Shown here in pieces: positions 22,869-31,044 of a stretch of 64,000 nt of DNA (positions are counted from its first letter, which is position 1; each line of letters starts with the position of its first letter). A program made the position numbers and the translations under genes. A model generated the notes under the pieces. It was given only the letters and a program-made list of their open reading frames with translations, did no database searches and was not told where the DNA came from. Source of the stretch: Agromyces sp. 3263 (lineage in GTDB: Bacteria > Actinomycetota > Actinomycetes > Actinomycetales > Microbacteriaceae); contig NZ_JAVDUV010000002.1 of assembly GCF_031456545.1 (NCBI RefSeq), forward strand, positions 868,001 to 932,000. Reading direction: 5' to 3'.

Positions 22869-24062
22869 ATGGCGCTTCCTCCTCCGAACCCGTTCAAGCC
22901 GGGCGCGGGGCGTGTGCCACCGGAGCTGGCCGGTCGTGACGCGCTGCTCGACGAGGTCCAGTCCTCTCTGGATGAGGTCGTCTTGGAGGGCGAAGGCGCA
23001 CGTCCGTTCATCATCTCCGGCCTTCGGGGCGTCGGGAAGACCGTCCTTCTGACCGAGTTCGCGCGCCGAGCCCAGGACTCCAAGCACTCGATCTCCATCA
23101 AGCTCGAAGCGGTCGCGGGTGGCAGCCTGCAGTTACCGCTCGCTCGTGCGATCCATACCCAGCTCCGTTCGCTCATGAGCTCGGGGGAAGTCGCCCGCGA
23201 GAAGCTCTCCCGTGCGCTCGGCGTCTTCAAGTCCTTTCAGCTCCGCGTCGATCCGTCCGGCACGTACTCGTTCGGTTTCGACGTGGCACCGGTGCCCGGG
23301 ATGGCTGACACCGGCGACTTCGAGCAGGACATCACCGACCTGCTCACCGAACTCGGCCGAAGCGCGCGGGACCTCGGGATGGGTGTGCTCCTGGCCATCG
23401 ATGAGCTCCAGAACGCTTCCAAAGCTGACCTCAATGGCCTCAACGTCGCACTGCACAACCTCGGACAAGACGTCCGGCCCGTTCCGGTGAGCTTCATCGG
23501 CGCCGGACTCCCGTCGCTGCCCGCGGTTCTCGCGGATGCGACCAGCTACGCCGAGCGCCTGTACGACTACCGGACGATCGGTCTGCTCGAGGACGCCGAA
23601 GCGCGCGACGCCCTCGCCCACCCGGTCGAACGTCGCGGAATCCGCTGGGAGCCGGCGGCCCTCGACGCCGCGCTCGCGAGCGTCGGCGGCTACCCGTACT
23701 TCACCCAAGCATGCGGCAAGCACGTCTGGGACGTCAGCAGCGGCACGACCATCCGACTTACCGACGCACTCGTCGGCATCCAGAAGGCTCGCGACGAGGT
23801 CGATCGCGGACTCTACATGTCCCGGTGGGACCGAGCCACCCAGGCGCAGCGGGCCATGATGAAGGCGATGGCCCAAGATGACGACCGACCCTCCGCCATC
23901 CAAGACCTCGTCTCCAGGCTCGGTAAATCGCGTACCAGCGACCTGTCCGTCTCACGCAACGAATTGATCAAGGCCGGCCACATCTTCCCGGTCGATCGTG
24001 GCTTCGTTGCCTTCACTGTCCCCGGAATGGCCGACTTCATCCACCGACGAATCGGTGACTGA
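22869..24062 (+). CDS. AAA/Orc1-like ATP-binding protein
   Basis: A 397-residue ATPase. Walker A 'GLRGVGKT' is at residues 51-58 and Walker B 'LLAIDELQ' near 175. A 'SFIGAGLPSLP' segment may be sensor 1, and a C-terminal winged-helix-like domain follows ('SAIQDLVSRLGKSRTSDLSVSRNELIKAGHIF'). The N-terminus 'PFKPGAGRVPPELAGRD' is typical of stand-alone actinobacterial ATPases of unknown function related to Cdc6/Orc1 and STAND-like proteins. The ribosome site 'agaagg' sits 6 bp before the ATG, between inverted repeats. It is monocistronic. Roles in plasmid or phage biology, regulation or defence are all possible. Confidence 0.85.
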   Translation: MALPPPNPFKPGAGRVPPELAGRDALLDEVQSSLDEVVLEGEGARPFIISGLRGVGKTVLLTEFARRAQDSKHSISIKLEAVAGGSLQLPLARAIHTQLRSLMSSGEVAREKLSRALGVFKSFQLRVDPSGTYSFGFDVAPVPGMADTGDFEQDITDLLTELGRSARDLGMGVLLAIDELQNASKADLNGLNVALHNLGQDVRPVPVSFIGAGLPSLPAVLADATSYAERLYDYRTIGLLEDAEARDALAHPVERRGIRWEPAALDAALASVGGYPYFTQACGKHVWDVSSGTTIRLTDALVGIQKARDEVDRGLYMSRWDRATQAQRAMMKAMAQDDDRPSAIQDLVSRLGKSRTSDLSVSRNELIKAGHIFPVDRGFVAFTVPGMADFIHRRIGD

Positions 24063-24124
24063 CACTCCGCCTCGCCAAACGACCGCGAGTGCTGCACTCC
24101 CGATCCTCGACTGGAACCCGAGGT

Positions 24125-24559
24125 TTAGTGGCGTTGTGGAGTAGCGGGGAGCGGCTCTTCTCCCCACCAACCGAGACCGGCCGCGTCGTAGACGAGCTTT
24201 TCGACGATGCGGCCGAGCGGTTCGGCTATGGCGAAGTCCGCGAAGGTGATGCCCGCCTCCTCAGCTGTGGGGCCGCGCTCAACGTCCTCGGTGTACACGT
24301 CTGGGAAGTAGAACGGCGGATGACCCGTTATCGACTCCGCGGTGACCCGGACCCCGACTTCGGGACCATGTGGGGACTTGTATACGACGCAAAAGCCGGT
24401 CGGCGAGGCCCAGGCATCTCGTACCTCGACGTCATGTGCTTCGGTCGGTCCGCCGTCACGAAGCCGCCTCAGGCAGGCCAAGAGTGCCTGCTCACCCCAG
24501 GTGGACTGAGCAGCGGACTCGAGCTGCGCGATCACCGCGGCATGTTCGGGCGTGTACAT
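24125..24559 (-). CDS. Hypothetical protein (144 aa)
   Basis: A soluble 144-residue protein starting at 24559 ('MYTPEHAAVIAQLESAAQSTW'). The middle has alternating strands ('AWASPTGFCVVYKSP', 'EVGVRVTAESIT'), and the C-terminal 'TFADFAIAEPLGRIVEKLVYDAAGLGWWG' is rich in aromatic residues. No known family or catalytic motif is recognised. Its composition is protein-like and the opposite frame is poor, which supports coding. Confidence 0.6.
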   Translation of the reverse strand: MYTPEHAAVIAQLESAAQSTWGEQALLACLRRLRDGGPTEAHDVEVRDAWASPTGFCVVYKSPHGPEVGVRVTAESITGHPPFYFPDVYTEDVERGPTAEEAGITFADFAIAEPLGRIVEKLVYDAAGLGWWGEEPLPATPQRH

Positions 24560-24639
24560 GCCGCGATCGTAGTCGCCCGCGCCCGCTCGGCGATCCCGCA
24601 GCGGGCCAAATGCCGTCGACGTGCCGGGGTTCCTGAGTC

Positions 24640-24837
24640 CTAGTGCGTGTGCGCAAACACACGGGCAACGTACGCCACGAGGCGAAGGACGGCCTTCCAG
24701 CCGGCAGCGAGGACCAACATCACTAACAGCGGTGCGAACCACCACTGGGTCGCGATGTTGAGGAGGATGGCGTTCCAGAATATCTCGAGCGCAGTCCATC
24801 GCCCCTGCCACACGAGCTGTGACCAATCGATGTCCAT
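24640..24837 (-). CDS. Small membrane protein (65 aa)
   Basis: A 65-residue protein with one strong hydrophobic segment 'WWFAPLLVMLVLAAGWKAVL' and an amphipathic N-terminal part rich in Trp. The ATG at 24837 has 'ggagcagatgggga' upstream. No family is recognised. It lies in a run of minus-strand small genes in the accessory island. Confidence 0.45.
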   Translation of the reverse strand: MDIDWSQLVWQGRWTALEIFWNAILLNIATQWWFAPLLVMLVLAAGWKAVLRLVAYVARVFAHTH

Positions 24838-24979
24838 GTGTCCCCATCTGCTCCTACTCGGAGAGTAGGGGCTGGCTCAGACATTGGCATCGCAGGCGCC
24901 CGAACGGAGGATCCGCGCTTGCCGAGATCGTAGAGCGCAGGGACCCGCCATCGGGCATCCGTGTCCGAGTGGTGCGGAG

Positions 24980-25405
24980 CTACTGTGCCGCGTAGACGTT
25001 CCCGGCGATCCGTTGGCTGTGACCCTCGGGCGCGGGTGCGCCGGCAGGCGCGTCTGCTCGGATGACATAGCTGCCGGTCGGTCCGCTGACGCCGAACTCG
25101 GGGGCTCCACCACAACCGAGGACCCATCCCGTGGAGTCGGGGTAGACGAGGAGGCAAACCCGGTCGGCCTCCCTTCCGCGTACCAAGTACAGACGGTCAC
25201 CGTGGTGTTCTGCCACGAGCCGGCTACTGGATTGGTCGACGTCGTCGAAGGCGTCGGCCGGTAGGTCTCCGGGGAGAGCATCGCCCTCAGCTGCTGCGCG
25301 GTCAAGGGCGGAGAACCCGGACCCCGGGTTGACGCATGCTGTGAGCGCCAGCATGGTGAAGGCGCTCACGCCAAGAACCGACACGACCTTCATCCCTGAA
25401 CCCAT
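24980..25405 (-). CDS. Small lipoprotein
   Basis: A 141-residue secreted lipoprotein: 'MGSGMKVVSVLGVSAFTMLALTACVNPG' gives a signal peptide with lipobox 'LTAC'. The mature part has two internal Cys ('DRVCLLVYPDSTGWVLGCGG') that could form a disulfide, and a beta-rich 'SYVIRADAPAGAPAP' ending. The start could be 25405 or the next Met at 25393; both keep the signal peptide. It resembles short actinobacterial lipoproteins of unknown function. Confidence 0.7.
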   Translation of the reverse strand: MGSGMKVVSVLGVSAFTMLALTACVNPGSGFSALDRAAAEGDALPGDLPADAFDDVDQSSSRLVAEHHGDRLYLVRGREADRVCLLVYPDSTGWVLGCGGAPEFGVSGPTGSYVIRADAPAGAPAPEGHSQRIAGNVYAAQ

Positions 25406-25454
25406 GGCCGAATACTGCCAGAGAAAGCAGCAGCGACGCCGCCAGAGCGGATGG

Positions 25455-25743
25455 TCAAGCGCGACGTCGACGGAGCGTGACGACCATGACCACCACAGCA
25501 ATGCCCACGACAACTATGAACGACGCCCAGAGAGTTGCGGGCACTTCCACGCCGGAGCTCGGCAAGACCCAGTTCTCAAGCTCGGGCCTCATTGCGAATT
25601 GCCCGCGGTTCCAGGACGTGAAGAGCTCGATGAGACCGCGCTGAAGGAGGAGAAAGGAAGACTGCGATCAAGCCGATCGCAGACCATCTCGCGAGCGGAC
25701 CGAAACGCCGGTTCCCGGTCTTCGTCGTCGCATGAGCTGTCAC
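25455..25743 (-). pseudogene. Frameshifted small membrane protein gene
   Basis: Reading from a GTG at 25743 gives 'TAHATTKTGNRRFGPLARW' then 'SAIGLIAVF', which loses sense. Moving one base at the AAA run at 25653-25655 (TTT on the coding strand) restores a convincing continuation: 'LLLQRGLIELFTSWNRGQFA', 'MRPELENWVLPSSGVEVPAT', 'LWASFIVVVGIAVVVMVVT' and a basic 'LRRRRA' end. The total of 289 bp is 96 codons plus one base. The intact product would be ~95 residues with two membrane helices. It is a real one-base insertion, a sequencing error or, less likely, a programmed shift. Confidence 0.65.
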
Positions 25744-25931
25744 ATCGTCATCGTATGCCGCAGGTGGACTCCCGTGAGTGGACCCTCCAATGGGCATGCT
25801 GCGGTGACCATCAGTCGTGTCCAGTCGAGCCAGTGCCGACATCGACATGCCGCATCCAGGTGTGTATCGCTTTGGCTCGTCTGCTGCCTGCCGCGCCAAT
25901 AGACTGCGTGGGTTGGTCTTAGGGGGAATGA

Positions 25932-27182
25932 ATGGCACGTCGTCGTGGATTCTTTGCGGAGGTACAGCATCAGGCGAAGGTTGCTGAACAGAGGCAGCAG
26001 GCTGCGCTGCGTCAGCAGTCTCAGGCGGTCAAGCGTGCGGAGTCGGCGCAACGCGCTGCCGAGCGTGCGCAGGTAGCTGCCTCTCGAGCATCGGAGCAGG
26101 ACCGCAAGCGACTTGAGCGCGAAGCGGCCCAGGCTCATGCGGCAGCGCGGCAGGCTGAAGCCGAAGAGATGACTGCCGAGTTGCACGAAAAGTACACGGT
26201 TCTCGATGGGATCCTGTCGGCGACCTTGGATGTCGATGATTACGTGGACCTCGAGTCATTGCGTGCGGTAGCGACTCATCCACCGTTTGCGCGCGAGGAT
26301 CTGCGGTTGCCGATCCCCGCACCCGCACCGATTCCCGACCCAGTCCTTCCGGCGAAGCGAGAGCCGGATGCCGTGAAAGGTGTCTTCGGGCGCAAGCAGA
26401 AGGCTGCGGACGCGGCCGCCGCAGCGGAGCAGCAGTACGCGACCGACTACTGGGCGTGGAAGGCCGCTGTCGACGAACTCCCTGCTCGGCGCGCTGCCCA
26501 GGAAGCCCAGCACGCGGACGCCGAGCGGGCCCGCAAGGCCGCGCTTGAGGCCGCACTGGCGCAGTACGAGTCTGAGTCAGCCGCCCGGGTCAAGGAGGTG
26601 GCCGACCAGAACGAGTCTCTCGATCAACTGATTGCCGGACTCGGCTACGGAACCGTCGATGCCGTGCAGGAGTATGTGAGCATCGTGCTAGCGAACTCGG
26701 TCTATCCCGAGTGGTTCACGGTGTCCCATTCCGCCACATTCGAGCCGGCCACGGCCGAACTCACGCTTCGCGTACTCGTTCCTGGACCAGACTCCGTTCC
26801 GGCGATCAAGTCCTACAAGTACACCAAAGCGACGGACGAGATCACTCCAGTCGCCTCCACCCAGAAGGAGGCAAAGGACCGATATGCCGGCATCGTCCAT
26901 AACACCGCGTTGCGCTCGCTGCACGAAGTCTTCGAAGCAGATCGCCGCGGACTGATCAAGAGCATCTCACTCGAACTCGGAACGGAGACGATCAGCCCGG
27001 CTACCGGTCAGCCGACGTACGTGCCGTTCGTCGCTGTCGCCGCAAGCCGAGAGCAGTTCGAGCTGCTCGACTTGTCGGCTATCGTCCCCGCTGCGACCCT
27101 CGAGCACCTTGGTGCTGCTGTGTCAAAGAATCCGTATGGACTCGTCCCCGCCGTTGCCGGCGGCGTTCGACGCGCGCGATGA
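25932..27182 (+). CDS. Mrr-family-like 'restriction system' coiled-coil protein lacking a nuclease domain
   Basis: A 416-residue protein. Residues ~10-90 are a long Ala/Gln/Arg-rich coiled coil after 'MARRRGFFAEVQHQ'. Next come 'LDVDDYVDLESL' and a Pro-rich linker ('LPIPAPAPIPDPVLP'), a second helical stretch to ~225, and a beta-rich domain ('VYPEWFTVSHSATFEPATAE', 'KSYKYTKATDEITPV', 'ALRSLHEVFEADRRG'). This layout matches the non-catalytic part of actinobacterial Mrr-like restriction proteins. It ends ('SKNPYGLVPAVAGG') about where their PD-(D/E)XK nuclease domain would start; none is present. The stop overlaps the next gene's ATG, which encodes a GIY-YIG nuclease, so the nuclease may be supplied in trans. 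Confidence 0.75.
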   Translation: MARRRGFFAEVQHQAKVAEQRQQAALRQQSQAVKRAESAQRAAERAQVAASRASEQDRKRLEREAAQAHAAARQAEAEEMTAELHEKYTVLDGILSATLDVDDYVDLESLRAVATHPPFAREDLRLPIPAPAPIPDPVLPAKREPDAVKGVFGRKQKAADAAAAAEQQYATDYWAWKAAVDELPARRAAQEAQHADAERARKAALEAALAQYESESAARVKEVADQNESLDQLIAGLGYGTVDAVQEYVSIVLANSVYPEWFTVSHSATFEPATAELTLRVLVPGPDSVPAIKSYKYTKATDEITPVASTQKEAKDRYAGIVHNTALRSLHEVFEADRRGLIKSISLELGTETISPATGQPTYVPFVAVAASREQFELLDLSAIVPAATLEHLGAAVSKNPYGLVPAVAGGVRRAR

Positions 27183-28522
27183 CCGACTCGGGCCTGACAT
27201 TCAACCCGCCTCCCGGCTGGCCCAAACCACCCAACGGGTGGGTGCCTCCCGCGGGCTGGAACCCAGATCCTTCGTGGCCGGAGCCGCCAGCGGGATGGCA
27301 ACTGTGGGTACCAACTGACAGCGCCGCCAGCGCGCCTCCGGCAGCTGAAACGGTGACCGAGCCGTCCGTCGATCCGTCATTCCCGACCGCCGCACCAGCC
27401 TCGCCACGTGATACCGGACGGCTCGCCTTCCTCGAGGCAGAAAACACTGCCCTACGCGCACAACTCGCGGAAGCTCGCTCCGACGACTACGTCGAGCTGA
27501 GCGACGCACGCATTCTGCAAGACGTCGGCATCTACCGCTACCATCACCCGCTCGAATCCGCTGCTGCCTACCAGAATGCGCTGACCACACTGGAATCTCG
27601 CATAGCGGAGCTGGTCAAGGCGGGCCGCGCGATCGTGAAGTCCGAACTCTTCACCTTCAACAACTCTCTGGCGCAGGGACGCCGCATGACGGACGACCTC
27701 GCGAAGCTGATGCTACGGGCGTACAACGCTGAGGCTGAGAACTCGATCCGCACGCTCCGCGTCGGCAACGTGATCACCGCGAAGCGGCGCCTTGAAGCCT
27801 CACGAACTGCCATCGCAAAGTTGGGTTCGCTGATGGAGATGAGGATCAGCGATGAGTTCCACGACTTGCGCGTTGAAGAGATCGAGCTCACGGCCGACTG
27901 GCTCATGAAAAAGCAAGAGGAACGAGAAGCCGAACGAGAGGAAAGAGCCAGGCTGCGCGAAGAGAAGAAGATCGAACGCGAACTCGCCGAGGAACGCGCA
28001 CGTCTCGATAAGGAACGCGCACATCTGCTGAACACCCTCACCCTCCTCGAGGAGACAGGACAAGACGACGATGCGCTACGCGACCGACTGGCAGCGGTCG
28101 ACGACGCAATCGCTCAGAACGACTTCCGTGCCGCGAACATCCGAGCCGGCTATGTCTACGTGATCTCTAACGCAGGCGCCTTTGGAGGTAACGTCGTCAA
28201 GATCGGCCTCACCCGGCGCCTCGAGCCACGGGAGCGCATCGTTGAGCTCGGCGGCGCATCAGTACCCTTTCGGTTCGACACTCACGCTCTCTTCTTCTCC
28301 GAGGACGCCGTCACTTTGGAAGCTGAACTTCATCGTCACTTCGCGGACCGGGCGCTCAACCGAGCCAATGCCCGGAAGGAGTTCTTCTTTGCGACCCCCG
28401 CCGAAGTACGCGACGTACTCCTGAAAAAGGTCGGCAACATCCTCGAGTTCAGCGAGGTCGCTGAAGCCACTGAGTATCGACAGTCCGTAGGGCTTTGGCC
28501 GAACTCCGCCGAACTGGACTGA
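27179..28522 (+). CDS. DUF4041-like protein with C-terminal GIY-YIG (T5orf172/MUG113) nuclease domain
   Basis: A 447-residue protein. Residues ~7-42 are a Pro/Trp repeat ('PPPGWPKPPNGWVPPAGW' and similar), probably a protein- or surface-binding segment. Residues ~80-240 look like the DUF4041 helical domain ('DARILQDVGIYRYHHPLESA', 'LMLRAYNAEAENSIRTL'). A charged coiled coil spans ~245-300. The C-terminal ~110 residues are a T5orf172-type GIY-YIG nuclease: 'GYVYVISNAGAFGGNVVKIG', Arg in 'TRRLEPRERIVELGG', Glu in 'LEAELHRHF', and 'NRANARKEFF'. The family is common in phages and accessory islands. The ATGA overlap with the Mrr-like gene implies a stoichiometric partner. Confidence 0.8.
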   Translation: MTDSGLTFNPPPGWPKPPNGWVPPAGWNPDPSWPEPPAGWQLWVPTDSAASAPPAAETVTEPSVDPSFPTAAPASPRDTGRLAFLEAENTALRAQLAEARSDDYVELSDARILQDVGIYRYHHPLESAAAYQNALTTLESRIAELVKAGRAIVKSELFTFNNSLAQGRRMTDDLAKLMLRAYNAEAENSIRTLRVGNVITAKRRLEASRTAIAKLGSLMEMRISDEFHDLRVEEIELTADWLMKKQEEREAEREERARLREEKKIERELAEERARLDKERAHLLNTLTLLEETGQDDDALRDRLAAVDDAIAQNDFRAANIRAGYVYVISNAGAFGGNVVKIGLTRRLEPRERIVELGGASVPFRFDTHALFFSEDAVTLEAELHRHFADRALNRANARKEFFFATPAEVRDVLLKKVGNILEFSEVAEATEYRQSVGLWPNSAELD

Positions 28523-28584
28523 GTTCTGCGCTCTCGGGTAGATGATCTCCACGAATCGGCGGTCGCCGCCAGTACTTGTAGCGA

Positions 28585-29556
28585 TCAATCCTCGACGATG
28601 GTCGTGCTCATGACTCCGTCGAAGTCGATGGTGATTGGGATGAAAGCGCCTCCGATAAACAGTCCGGAGTCTCGGGGGACGACTGAGTCGCCGAGCGGAG
28701 TCGTGAGCACGCCCCGATAGCCGTGGACTCGATCGGCGAGCAGATCGTCGGGTGTGGGACGAAGATGGAGCGCTGGGCAGGGTGCGATCTTAGCTTCGCT
28801 GTCTCCGAAGTGCTGCTGCGCAGCGACGTGGAAGACGGCGGCATGAACCACAGCCATCATCCACGCTTCCGCGAGCACCCGCGGCGGATCAATCAACAGG
28901 GACGAAACTTCGAGGCCTTGAGCCTGGGGTGGGTAAGCGCGAGCCAGGTACGCCAAGGAAGGCCGATCGAAGATCGGCGTGCTGTCCTCTAGCGCGCTCA
29001 ACGGGAGGCCGCCATTCTCGTCAAGCTCGGCTGCCTGAATGAAGTCCACACGAACGTCGTTACGCGTACTCACGGCGAGACCGTGCTTCACCTTGTTATC
29101 AGCTGCGTTCACAGTGAGGTCGTTGTCGGTCAACAGAAAGAGAGCTCGACGCACCCATACCCAGGCGGTTTGCAGCACAGTCCTCGTCTGTTCGCTGCCC
29201 TCGGCGCCCGGCATGAAGAACGCACGTGAGATCAGGTGCTCGTCAGCACTGAGGCGAGCCCGTAGGTCAGTCGCGACCGCGTGCAACGCGGTTGGGCCAT
29301 CGGCGATCGCAGCCCACGTGGAAAACGGCGCTGTCGCGTCTCGAGGCGTGGTCACGGCGAGCAGAAGGCGGGCCAATGCCTCTGCGGCGTGATGCCTCAC
29401 CGAGAATGAGTTGATGGCTACTTGGAGCTTGCGGTCGTTCTCGTCACTAACGGTGACAAGCGCTGAGGTTGGAGACAACCCCAGTGCTTCGAAGAACTCG
29501 CTGGTCGCGTGACTGGGCGCTCCGCCTGATTCGTGGCTCTCAAGCAGTGATCGCAC
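28585..29556 (-). CDS. Hypothetical protein, probably missing its true 5' end by frameshift
   Basis: A 323-residue soluble, mostly helical protein with no recognised family. It contains 'WVWVRRALFLLTDNDLTVNA' followed by 'NKVKHGLAV', a segment reminiscent of HEPN-like helical proteins but not diagnostic. The GTG at 29556 has no ribosome site. The frame continues upstream with protein-like sequence ('QLDDEFFSSRPLGYFSSR') but no start codon. Adding one base in the CCC run at 29611-29613 joins it to an ATG at 29663 ('MLLIKPHDGPSLTREQAG'), giving a ~359-residue product. It converges on the GIY-YIG gene with a 62-bp gap. Confidence 0.55.
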   Translation of the reverse strand: MRSLLESHESGGAPSHATSEFFEALGLSPTSALVTVSDENDRKLQVAINSFSVRHHAAEALARLLLAVTTPRDATAPFSTWAAIADGPTALHAVATDLRARLSADEHLISRAFFMPGAEGSEQTRTVLQTAWVWVRRALFLLTDNDLTVNAADNKVKHGLAVSTRNDVRVDFIQAAELDENGGLPLSALEDSTPIFDRPSLAYLARAYPPQAQGLEVSSLLIDPPRVLAEAWMMAVVHAAVFHVAAQQHFGDSEAKIAPCPALHLRPTPDDLLADRVHGYRGVLTTPLGDSVVPRDSGLFIGGAFIPITIDFDGVMSTTIVED

Positions 29557-29663
29557 TCGTGACGAGAAGTAGCCGAGTGGCCGGGATGAAAAGAACTCGT
29601 CATCGAGCTGCCCGCCTGTTCACGGGTGAGCGAGGGCCCGTCGTGTGGCTTTATGAGAAGCAT

Positions 29664-30085
29664 GCGGACAACATACCGAGGTACTCCTCCCGACAGGCGG
29701 GTCGCAGCATATCGGTCGCCTATCCAGCCGACTCCCGCGCCCGATTGCCGGTCGCTGACTGGCCATGTCGATCCACGGGGTCGACGCCACCAACCCGCCC
29801 GCGCGCACGCGGAATGCGCTCCGCGTGCATTCGGGCGCAGGCACCGCCGTCACGCGGGCGGGCCCGCTCCTGCCCCGGATTCCCGCAAGCCTCGCCCGCG
29901 ATACTTCCCGGTGAGGGTGCCTCAAACACCCCAACCCTGCGCGACAGCCCAGGCCGACGAGGCCCGCAGCTGCTCGAGCTGCCGACGCCTCGGACGCGCA
30001 TCACGGCCCGCGATGCCCTAGCGCCTCGGATCGACGCGGTTGATAGACTGGGGGCACTCGCCCTCACCCGAAGGAACACAACGAC
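29664..30085. other. Intergenic stretch at the island's right edge
   Basis: About 420 bp with no supportable gene. It holds 'gggaggag' near 29685-29695 followed at 9 bp by an ATG that opens only seven codons on the minus strand. On the plus strand tagact at 30045-30050 is a possible -10 for the LysR gene. No att-like duplication, tRNA or transposon end was found. Confidence 0.4.
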
Positions 30086-31018
30086 GTGTCCGAACAGGCC
30101 CCCCTCTCCCGACTCGATCTCAACCTGCTCGTGTCGCTCGACGCGCTGCTCACCGAGCGCAGCGTCACCCGCGCCGCCGAACGGCTCCATCTGAGCCAAC
30201 CGGCGCTCAGCGCGTCGCTCGCGCGGCTGCGAACCCACTTCAACGATCCGATCCTCGCCCGGACCGGCAACAGCTACGAGCTGACGCCGCTCGCGTCGCG
30301 TCTGTCCGAGCACACGGCTGCCGCGCTCGATGCCGCGCGACGCGTCTTCGAGAGCCAGGCGGAATGGGACCCGAGCCAGTCGACGCGCGAGTTCGCGATC
30401 TACGGCTCGGACTACAGCCTGGCCACCACCGGCCGGCGGCTGGCTTCGCTCGCAGCGGATCGGGCCCCCGGCGTGCGCTTCCGCTTCATGGTGCACAACC
30501 AGCAGATCGTCGAGGACGCCGTGAACCGGCTGCGCGGCGCCGACGGCCTCCTCATGCCGCACGGGTTCCTCACCGACCTGCCGTACACCGACCTGTTCAC
30601 CGACACGTGGGTGATCATCGCCGCCGAGGACAACCCCACGATCGGCGACGCCATCACGCTCGAGGACATCGCCCGGCAGCCGTGGGTGTTCACGTACCAG
30701 TCGCGGTCGGCGTTCACGTCGGCCACCCGCCAGATCCAGCAGCTCGGCATCGAACCTCGCGTCGAGGCGGTGGTCGAGAGCTTCCTCGCCCTGCCGATGT
30801 TCATCGCGGGCACCGACCGGCTCGCGCTCGTGCAGGCGGGGCTGGCCGAGTACGCCCGCAACGTGGGCGGCGTCCGCGTGTACGAGCCGCCGTTCGACGC
30901 GACGCCCATCCACAACGCGATGTGGTGGCATCCGGTGCATCGTCGCGACCCCGAGCACGAATGGCTGCGCACCCTCGCCGCCGAGGCCGCGAGCAGCCTG
31001 AACGCCGAAGCGGCCTGA
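30086..31018 (+). CDS. LysR-family transcriptional regulator
   Basis: A 310-residue LysR-type regulator. The N-terminal helix-turn-helix ('LDLNLLVSLDALLTERSVTRAAERLHLSQPALSASLARLRTHFNDPILAR') is followed by a type-2 periplasmic-binding-protein-like effector domain. It is most like NodD/PcpR-type members that control aromatic pathways. The GTG start follows 'gaagga' at 10 bp. Its neighbours downstream, on the opposite strand, are an aromatic catabolic operon, the likely target, although the genes converge instead of diverging. Confidence 0.88.
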   Translation: MSEQAPLSRLDLNLLVSLDALLTERSVTRAAERLHLSQPALSASLARLRTHFNDPILARTGNSYELTPLASRLSEHTAAALDAARRVFESQAEWDPSQSTREFAIYGSDYSLATTGRRLASLAADRAPGVRFRFMVHNQQIVEDAVNRLRGADGLLMPHGFLTDLPYTDLFTDTWVIIAAEDNPTIGDAITLEDIARQPWVFTYQSRSAFTSATRQIQQLGIEPRVEAVVESFLALPMFIAGTDRLALVQAGLAEYARNVGGVRVYEPPFDATPIHNAMWWHPVHRRDPEHEWLRTLAAEAASSLNAEAA

Positions 31019-31026
31019 GCGATCCG

Positions 31027-31043
31027 CCGCTCGGGCTGAGCGG
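31027..31043. terminator. Short hairpin between the convergent LysR and FAH genes
   Basis: CCGCTC-GGGCT-GAGCGG forms a 6-bp GC stem with a 5-base loop in the 26-bp gap between two convergent genes. No T-run follows, so termination would be weak or factor-assisted. Confidence 0.4.
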
Positions 31044-31044
31044 G

